NCBI GenBank assembly: GCA_022702705.1
Contig: CM040425.1
Span: 248,001-312,000, forward strand
DNA: 64,000 bases
Reading direction: 5' to 3'
DNA from: Papilionanthe hookeriana x Papilionanthe teres
Lineage: Eukaryota; Streptophyta; Magnoliopsida; Asparagales; Orchidaceae
The stretch's first letter is position 1. The number at the start of each line of letters is the position of its first letter. Below the pieces are notes generated by a model. The model made no database searches and had not been told where the DNA came from. It worked only from the letters and a program-made list of their open reading frames with translations. The position numbers and the translations under genes are program-made. This document shows, piece by piece, positions 57,139-64,000 of this stretch.

Positions 57139-57314
57139 TAGTTAAATTTGCATGAATTTTCTCCTTTTTGATCCAAATTTGCTCCATTTCATGCTTTTTG
57201 CTTTTATCACTAATAAATCTTCATTCCTGCAATAAAATAAAGAAAATACCTCTCTTTAAAGTGCAATTTCATCAAAAATAGATATAATATTCTTTTTGTA
57301 TTTTTCTGTGATCA

Positions 57315-57330
57315 AAATCTCCCAAACTTA
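57315..57330 (-). other. polypurine tract, element F
   Basis: Minus strand TAAGTTTGGGAGATTT beside the LTR. Confidence 0.75.
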
Positions 57331-58667
57331 ATTATTACTTGTCCTCAAGTAATTTTAATACTAAATAAAAATAATGATTTCTATAATAGAATTTTTCAAC
57401 TCAGATAATATATGAATTAATTTTAAATAACATTATAATAAAGTTAAATAGAAATATTTCTAAGTAATTTATATTAATTTTATAGAGATAAGATTATTTA
57501 GTTATTAGGTCTAAGATTTCTAGCTTTCTATTTAATTCGAGAATGACTATATTAAAAATTTACAAATTACTTAAGATATTTAGATGATAGGAAATTCAAG
57601 AAAACTCTATTTAGTAAAATACTAATCCACAAATATAAGTTTAGAAATATAGTTAAGTTTTACCCTTTAGGTTGAATCAATTGAAGCCAATTTTTGATAA
57701 GGCATCTCCTCAAGCTTCTCTTCACTTATATTTTTCTTTTCTTTTCTTTTCTCTTTCTTTTTCTTTTTCTTTTTTTTTTCTTTTTCTTTTTCAAGTGAGG
57801 ATTATCGTATCCGGATAAGTCGTTAATAATTTTGAACTTCAATTTCTCTTCCTAAATTTGAAACTTAAAATATTTCTTTGCTTATATATTTCATAACTTT
57901 TACTTCATTGAGTTTCTATCCTTTCTTTTTCATCTATATCCTTAAGAATTTCCAATTTTCAGAATATAGTTTCCCTTACTTTAAATAGTTTACTATATTC
58001 TTATTCCTTTTAACCAAATATCTTATTCTATTGATTAATTGAATTACTAGAAATATTTTCATTAACTTTATATAATAATTAAATAAAGCAACTCATATTT
58101 ATTAAATTAAAAATTACTATAGAAAATCATTTAATAATAATTTTTGAAAATAGAATTTGAGAACAATTTTAATAATTAAATTTGTATTTTTACCTTCCCC
58201 CAAACTTAAATTTTTCTATCTATACTACATAGTGAAAAAGAGAAAGTATATAAATAAAATTCATCATACCTTTCGAGCTTTAGGTATTTCTTTTCTTTGA
58301 AATTTTTGCGAGCTTTTTCATTACTTACAAAACTCGTACTGTTAGTATTCTTCCATATATAATATTTAAAAAGAAAGTGCAGGGATGGAAATTTTTAAAA
58401 TAAGTATCAAACATAACAAAGAAAACTTAATTTGTTACTACACATACATTTACAATTTAAACAATATATTAAAGAAAGACTAACATCCTATATATATAAA
58501 AATTTGCAACTAATTTAACACACATAAGAAATTTAACATCACTGCTCAAACAAACAAATAACATATCAAGTCCAAAGTCCATAGAAAGTACTAAAATATT
58601 ACACACAGAAATAATAAAGTTTGCAAAACAATAAATCTAAACAAATCAAACAAACTAAACAAAGATT
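57331..58667 (-). other. conserved non-coding tail of element F
   Basis: Shares with E the phrase TTACTTGTCCTCAAGTAAT, a C/T tract (about 57727-57791), AAGTGAGGATTATCGTATCC, and the second polypurine motif CCCCCAAACTTAAA (58197-58210), 883 bp from the LTR. No gene is seen. Confidence 0.65.
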
Positions 58668-59850
58668 CTAATCCTCTGCATCAAAATCCCAAGCTATGTC
58701 GTCTCCCCGATCTCCAAGCCGAGAAGGCTGAGCGAGCCGGTACTCGTGTATAACGGGGCATTCAGGAAAGACAACATCTAAATCACCACTCCTATAACGA
58801 CGCTCGCCTTCATAGTATGCAATCTCGTACTCCGAATGTCGTCGGAGATATTCGCTATCATAATCGTGTCTTCTCTCCAAGCCTCCGATTCTTTGATCTA
58901 TATGCTCAAATCTTCTTTCCATATTTTCTCCAAATGACTCAAAACTCTTTCTACTCAGGGTTAACTCATTCATCAGATCTTGAAGGGTAGGAGTGGTGTA
59001 CCGAGGGGGTGGTTCATAACTAGTAGAGGGTATATCTCTACTTGAAGAAGGTACATAATCCCTTGTCCCGCATCTCCATCCTTCATGGGATTCATATTTC
59101 TTTATATTAGCCCGAGTAAGGGTTTCATAGGTTCTATCCATTCCTCATCATCTCTTGCTCTACCCCGGATAATCGGCAAAGTGCATAGATAAGACCGGGA
59201 CGTCCTAGTCCTCCTCCACTTTCATTTCTAGCAATGCGCTAATATGTTTTTATATATAATATTTCCCACATTAATACTCTTCTGGTTCTGAATACAGAAA
59301 TTCAGAACTGCTCTATCTCTTGTTACCTCACTATGGTGGTAGGTACGTAACAAAGTAGAACAAATAAAATAATGCCAGGCTTTAGATGTTGCATTTAGCA
59401 TAGAAAGAGGGAAGTTTACCCGTTCCCGCTGCTTTATCTTCCAGACTCCTTTCCCATCAGTGAGAAAGTCGATCACCTTTTCCAATGGTCCTTCCATAGT
59501 TCCAAAAGTTTCATATTCGCTCAAGGTGTCTCGAACTTCATAATAAGATTTATTCTAGCAGCGTTGAAATCTACAAAAAATCCTCTAACTCTAACCGGTG
59601 CATTTTCAGCCTGTGTTAAGTTTGTATAAAATTCCTTCACAACTTCTACCGCTGCTCTATAGGTAACGAAACAGAAGTTTTCCCATCCTCGCTCCTTTAT
59701 AACTCGCTCTACTTCTCCTCCTAGATTCTTGAAAACTCGATCTTGTATGCACTTCCTTGCTTGAATGTTTTGAAAATATCGAGTTTGTGCTCTCGCATTA
59801 ATGAATCGAGTTTCGTCAAAATCTAATCATCGCTTTTGTCGTGGAGACAT
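58668..59850 (-). pseudogene. ORF4 of element F: Transposase_32-like protein, frameshifted
   Basis: Starts MSPRQKR (ATG at 59850), with GGEVERVIKERGWENFCFVT, VEVVKEFYTNLTQAE, FLTDGKGVWKIKQRERVNF, a W-H-Y-F-I-C-S-T-L-L segment, YHHSEVTRDRAVLNFCIQ and SINVGNIIYKNIL (59228-59524). The C-terminal half (58668-59141) has a Ser/Thr/Pro linker and a coiled-coil-like part (MERRFEHIDQRIGGLERRHD), ending DIAWDFDAED. Stops or frameshifts lie near 59828, 59540 and 59150-59228. It keeps the middle segment that E has lost. Function unknown. Confidence 0.72.
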
Positions 59851-59858
59851 TTCTTGAT

Positions 59859-60059
59859 CTGTGAAATTTACAAAAATTTTAACTAAACTCCAAAATATTA
59901 CTAAGAAGGCTTCCTATAACAATTAAAATCCATTTAATTCAATTTCTATGCAATTCTTCCAAGTATTTTCTTCACATTTTAAAATTTTTCAAAATATCCC
60001 AATGTAGAAGAAATTCATGGTGAAAATCAAAAATTTTTGCATAGGAGTGAAGTTCTTAC
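59859..60059 (-). other. predicted 5'-UTR intron of ORF4, element F (201 bp)
   Basis: Donor CCCTTG|GTAAGAAC at 60059 and a strong acceptor TTTTTGTAAATTTCACAG at 59859, eight bases before the ATG. Confidence 0.65.
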
Positions 60060-60177
60060 CAAGGGAAGATGAAATCCGGTGTCAAAAAGTGTTGAAATCG
60101 CTTCAAATCCGAGATCTCTCAAGCCCTAGGTCGGTTTTTTCGAAAATTTTGAGGAAAGGGATGATGAATAGTGTCGG

Positions 60178-60189
60178 TTGACCGGTCAA
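60178..60189. promoter_or_regulatory. palindrome TTGACCGGTCAA upstream of ORF4, element F
   Basis: Same 12-bp palindrome and place as in E (21694-21705), about 120 bp upstream of the intron donor. Confidence 0.5.
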
Positions 60190-60207
60190 ATATAGGTCTT
60201 TTCGCGT

Positions 60208-60336
60208 TCTCGCTGTCAGCGAGGTTTTTCTCGCCGTCGGCGAGCTAATTAATTCCATAAGGCAAAAGTTTCGGGAAAAATCCGCCTTCGGCGAGCTCGG
60301 TCTCGCTGTCAGCGGGTTTTCTCGCTGTCGGCGAGG
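60208..60336. promoter_or_regulatory. GC-rich palindromic array upstream of ORF4, element F
   Basis: Four to five words (CTCGCTGTCAGCGAG, CTCGCCGTCGGCGAG at 60230-60244, CGCCTTCGGCGAGC, CTCGCTGTCAGCGGG, CTCGCTGTCGGCGAG), split by an AT spacer with TAATTAATTCC and TTTCGGGAAAAA. Matches the LTR F array rather than the E words. Confidence 0.65.
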
Positions 60337-60734
60337 TCCCAAAAATTTTCAATTTTTGAAATTCGTCAATCATTTTTAACCTCGAATTGCCCTTAATCAA
60401 TCTTCCGATCACATAATTTTAATAGTAATACGAAGATTAGGTACTTATACTCACAAAAAGTCACACAAAACAAACAATATAACTTCATAAATGAAATCCA
60501 TGAAACTTACAAATTTCACACTAACAATTTCACACATACTTAACTTAATTGTTCAAATCCATAATACTCAAGCATCGCAATCCAAACCACAACACTCTAA
60601 ATGCTGAGACATAACCATTTACATAAAATCTCATCAAATCTGAGATGATCAAATCAAAGTTCGATTCATAATAAAACTTAACTCCAAATTAAACACACAC
60701 ATATACAAATATAACATAAACATAGAAATCTTTC
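60337..60734. other. AT-rich spacer between ORF3 and ORF4, element F
   Basis: No gene seen; aligned in place with 21845-22231. Confidence 0.4.
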
Positions 60735-61879
60735 CTACTCTTCAGTGTCTGAACTAATATCTTCTCTGATATTTCTGATGCGACGTAGGTGCACAAATAA
60801 ATTGTAGAAAGGCCTGAAAGGGAATTCTGCAATAGAGTCTTCATTAATCCATCCTTTCTGTCTTAGTAGATGAATAAAACTCGGCCTCCGGATGTCCAAG
60901 ATGATCAAAGTGCTCCTTCATTCTCCAATCAATATGATCAAACATATCGTAGATATTGTCAATAGAATTCATCACATTTTGCAATTCTTTCTCCAATCCT
61001 TTAATCTTCTTCAGAAAGAAATTAGTCTTATCAGTAAAGGGCCTTGCTAAAGGATTGTTCTGTGATGCTCTGTCAGAAATAACGATGATCTCATCATTGT
61101 TATCCAAAGTGGGAAACATATTAGTAGGATCCAGTGGTTTCCATGGTAAAAGTACTTTTTCCCAAGCCTCATAAGAACTTGGTATTGACTGCATAAAGCA
61201 AATATAGTAGATGGGTGTCCAAGTCCATGCACCGACCCATGCACAATTAATCCCAATGCAGACTTTAGTATTATTGATCCAACATCGATAGGTAATCTAA
61301 TTTGAATACAATAGTTTAAAATAGCGCATTCCTTTGAAACTTTATTTACTCTCATGGTAGGTAATATTTTTGATGATATAAAGAAATGCCAGTGTTTCGA
61401 GACAGGGTAGAAAAACTGACATACCCGTCTTCTCGTAATTCCCAATCATCCGGTTCATCAGTCAGGTATCTATAGATTTCGTTCATGTTGTATCTTGAAG
61501 GCACAAAATTGGAATAGTGACAAACAGAGGTATTTTCTATAGAAAATAATGCATTTACCCTTGCAGGAGTAAATGTTACCCATCTTCCTCTGACGTACAC
61601 ATTTCCATTGTTGATCGCATGTAAATTAGAGTAAAACTATTTAACTACTGGTATAACTACAGCGGAAGTTGTATAACAAAATACCTCCCAATGTCGCTGT
61701 ACGATCATTTCTTTGATTTTTGTAGTAGCATTCTCTACTCCTCTATTGACGAATCCTCTTTCTTTGATAAGTCTTTTCTTCATCAAGCTTTTGTTGAAGA
61801 TTCGCTGAGCCTCCGAACTGACGAATTTTCTCCGGTTGAAAACTTCAGTTTTTGTGGTTTCAAAGAATTTGGAAGCCAT
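60735..61879 (-). pseudogene. ORF3 of element F: Transposase_32-like paralogue, frameshifted
   Basis: Starts MASKFFETTKTEVFNRRKF (ATG at 61879), with KKRLIKERGFVNRGVENAT, EVFCYTTSAVVIPVVK, YVRGRWVTFTPARVNALF (61352-61600), FFISSKILPTMRVNKVSKE, LPIDVGSIILKSALGLI and HGLGHPSTIFALCSQ (61047-61445). The C-terminal part (60844-61194) has EAWEKVLLPWKPLDP and FDHIDWRMKEHFDHLG, and ends S-D-T-E-E-stop at 60735. A stop at 61637 and frameshifts near 61400, 61190 and 60844 break it. It lies 447 bp after the integrase stop. Function unknown. Confidence 0.72.
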
Positions 61880-62017
61880 TTTGGATGGAATGGATTGGTC
61901 TCTAGTCGTTCCTAAGGAAGAAAATGGTGTAAATTTGGAATAATTTCTTACGAAGGAATGGCTTAGATCAGTCCAAAACCGCACGAAAAATCTTTAAGAA
62001 ACCAAATTTTTAACTTC

Positions 62018-62104
62018 CTCGCCGTCGGCGACTTAGTTATAAAACTAAATGAGTAATGGTCCACGATCTCCCTGTCAGCGGGCTCGAGCTCGCTGTCGGC
62101 AAGA
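62018..62104. promoter_or_regulatory. GC-rich palindromic array upstream of ORF3, element F
   Basis: Words CTCGCCGTCGGCGAC (62018-62032), CTCCCTGTCAGCGGGCTCG and CTCGCTGTCGGCAAG around an AT spacer; it starts about 140 bp upstream of the ORF3 ATG. Same word family as the LTR F and ORF4 arrays. Confidence 0.6.
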
Positions 62105-62326
62105 TTCGTAAAAATCGCTCGTTTTCGCTCTGGTCCGAATATTTTCTGATCTCATCTAATAAGTTCAATTTTTGTGATGATTCTAATAAAAATTTGAGTA
62201 GTAAGATTTATTTTAATAATATAGACTCACTAATATGTAGATGTTTAAAAATAAAAGACTACTATGGGTTGCCTCCCATAAAGCGCTTGGTTTAACGTCG
62301 TCGCCACGACCTAATTCAGTTAGTGT

Positions 62327-63622
62327 TCAGAGTTGACTAAGCATTAAAACCTCTTTAAAATTTGGTCGTCTATTTTCGAAATATGGTTTTAATCTATGTC
62401 CATTTACTTTAAATCTTTGTCCTGTTTTTGGATCTTTAATTTCTATAGTTCCATATGAAAATATTTGAGTTATGGTGAAAGGTCCTAACCATCGAGATTT
62501 TAATTTCCCAGGAAATAATTTCAATCTAGTATTATAAAGCAAAACTTCTTGTCCTGGTTCAAAATTTCTCTGATTAATTTTTCGATCATGCCATAATTTC
62601 ATCCTTTCTTTATAAATCCTATCATTATCATATGATTCATTCCTTAATTCTTCCAATTCATTTAATTGCAACAACCTCTTCTCACCAGCTTCTTTCATAT
62701 TATAATTAAATTCTTTAATCGCCCAATATGCTTTATGTTCTAATTCAACTGGTAAGTGGCAAGTTTTTCCTTATATAACCCTATAAGGAGTCATTCCAAT
62801 CGAATTTTTATAAGCAGTCCTGTATGCCCATAATGCAGTGTCTAGTCTTATAGACCAGTCTGATCTATTAGGATTTACAGACTTTTCTAATATACGCTTA
62901 ATCTCTCGATTAGAAACTTCAGCTAATCCACTTGTTTGTGGATGATAAGCAGTCGATATCTTATGCATAATATTATACTTTTCTACTAGTTTGTGAATAT
63001 ATTTATTTCTAAAATGAGTTCCTCCGTCAGTGATAATCACTCTCGGCATTCCAAATCTAGTAAAAATATTTTTCATTAAGAATTTTGAAACACTTTTAGC
63101 ATCACATCTAGATAAAGCTTGTGCTTCAATCCATTTGGAAACATAATCAACAGCTACTAATATATATGAATTTCCAAATGACGGAATAAAATGTCCCATG
63201 AAATCTAATCCCAAAACATCAAAAATTTCAACTTCTAATATAAAATTCAGAGGCATTTCATTTTTTCTTGATATGTTTCCTACTCTTTGGCATTTATCGC
63301 AGGTTTTAATATATCTATATACATCTCTAAATAGAGTAGGCCAGTAGAATCCAGATTGTAGAATTTTATATGCAGTTTTATCTGTCCCAAAATGTCCTCT
63401 AAAATCAGAATCATGACATTTTTGAATAATTGGTTCAATTTCTTTATAAGGCACGCATATTCTAATAATTAGATACTTACATTGCTTATATAAGTATGGT
63501 TCATCCCAAAAATATGATTTAGTATCGTGAATGAATTTTTTCTGTTGTTGCAAAGTTAACATAGGTGGTAAAATATCACTTACAATATAATTTACTATAT
63601 CAGCATGCCAAGGTATTTTCAA
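62327..63622 (-). pseudogene. integrase of element F, triad intact, one nonsense codon
   Basis: Open for 283 codons (62771-63622): zinc-binding region (HDSDFRGHFG, CDKCQRVGN), first Asp in VLGLDFMGHF, second in VIITDGGTHF, Glu in SGLAEVSNREIKRILEK. A stop at 62771 (Tyr TAT to TAA in P-Y-R-V-I-stop) is followed by the C-terminal domain (62327-62698: YNTRLKLFPGKLKSRWLGPF, then NGHRLKPYFENRRPNF). Apart from this lesion the domain looks nearly complete. Confidence 0.85.
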
Positions 63623-64000
63623 CTCATTAATATTATAAAGTTGTTCATCAAGAAAACTGTCTAAAATTTCATTATCAATATTAGATAATTCATGATTTTC
63701 TAATCTTGATAAATGATCACCAATTTGATTATCGGTTCCTTTTTGTTAACTATCTCAAAATCAAATTCTTGCATTAATAATATCCATCCGATTAATCTTG
63801 GTTTAGAATCTTTCTTTTGCATTAAATATTTTATAGCAGAATGATCGGTATGCACAATGCATTTAGTTCCTATTATATAATGCCGAAATTTATTAAAGGC
63901 ATATACAACTGCTAATAATTCTCTTTCGATAATCGTATAATTTATTTCAGCATCATTTAGAGTTTTACTAGCATAATATATAACTTTGAAAATCTTATCA
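63623..64000 (-). pseudogene. RNase H of element F, cut by the window edge
   Basis: Minus frames show KCIVHTDHSAIKYLMQKKD-type sequence and the linker to integrase, with a frame break near 63745. RT and gag would lie to the right of the window. Confidence 0.7.

Larger units (their letters stand above)
55778..57314 (-). repeat. LTR F (1537 bp)
   Basis: Left end TAGATCCCG (TG to TA), right end TGTGATCA before a polypurine tract. Carries the conserved block (GCAAGTATACGTATTG ... TATCGATCCCACAGGGA, 55829-55897), both hairpins and a GC-rich array. Confidence 0.82.
55728..64000 (-). mobile_element. Athila-like element F, related to E, runs off the right edge
   Basis: A ~50-bp leader fragment with a primer site, an LTR (55778-57314), polypurine tract, non-coding tail, ORF4, ORF3, integrase and the start of RNase H on the minus strand. 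The primer site on the left means this LTR once also served as the 5' LTR of a copy whose gag is gone. F differs enough from E in LTR and spacers to be a separate subfamily. Its integrase is the least damaged in the window. Confidence 0.85.

Noticed and set aside
61880..62010. Intron upstream of ORF3 in F
   Set aside because: A GTAAGAAA occurs near 61950 but the nearest AG would give an intron of about 50 nt, and E has no equivalent pair.

Overview
The window looks like repeat-rich nuclear DNA of a flowering plant, probably a eudicot. I see no host gene. It is AT-rich and made almost entirely of decayed Ty3/gypsy LTR retrotransposons inserted into one another. Evidence for a plant is the tRNA-Asp-type primer sites, Athila-type gag/pol, Tat-lineage pol with a second (archaeal-type) RNase H, and ORFs resembling the 'putative plant transposon protein' domain. 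The species cannot be told from this sequence. Layout (element sense is the minus strand unless stated): 1-4684, LTR, primer site, gag and protease of Athila-like element A. 4685-8450, the 3' side of a second copy (A') sharing the same LTR. 8451-11895, a plus-strand Tat-lineage pol fragment lacking LTRs. 11896-12482 and 36458-37595, two halves of LTR D, split by element C (12483-36457). C is itself split by element E (17177 to about 30345), an Athila-like element of a second LTR family. 37596-39438 and 54865-55727, the 3' side of element D, split by a long-LTR Tat-lineage element T2 (39439-54859; 5.6-kb LTR). 55728-64000, element F, related to E, running off the right edge. The Athila-like elements share one plan: LTR, primer site, gag, PR, RT, RNH, INT, ORF3, ORF4, a conserved 1.4-kb non-coding tail, polypurine tract, LTR. 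ORF3 and ORF4 (my labels) are paralogous proteins of about 350-390 aa sitting where envelope-like genes lie in some plant retroelements. Around them I see structure that the standard retrotransposon model does not explain: a 200-208 bp intron just upstream of every ORF4 start that is preserved; GC-rich palindromic arrays present in the LTR and again upstream of ORF3 and of ORF4, with wording specific to each LTR family; a second polypurine tract 883-941 bp from the first in all five copies; and an LTR hairpin with an exactly 16-nt loop in every LTR copy. All coding regions are interrupted by nonsense codons, frameshifts or deletions, so nothing here is likely to be autonomous. F keeps the integrase catalytic triad, and C keeps an open protease frame. 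Similarities were judged by eye against known families and between copies in this window; no database search was run.
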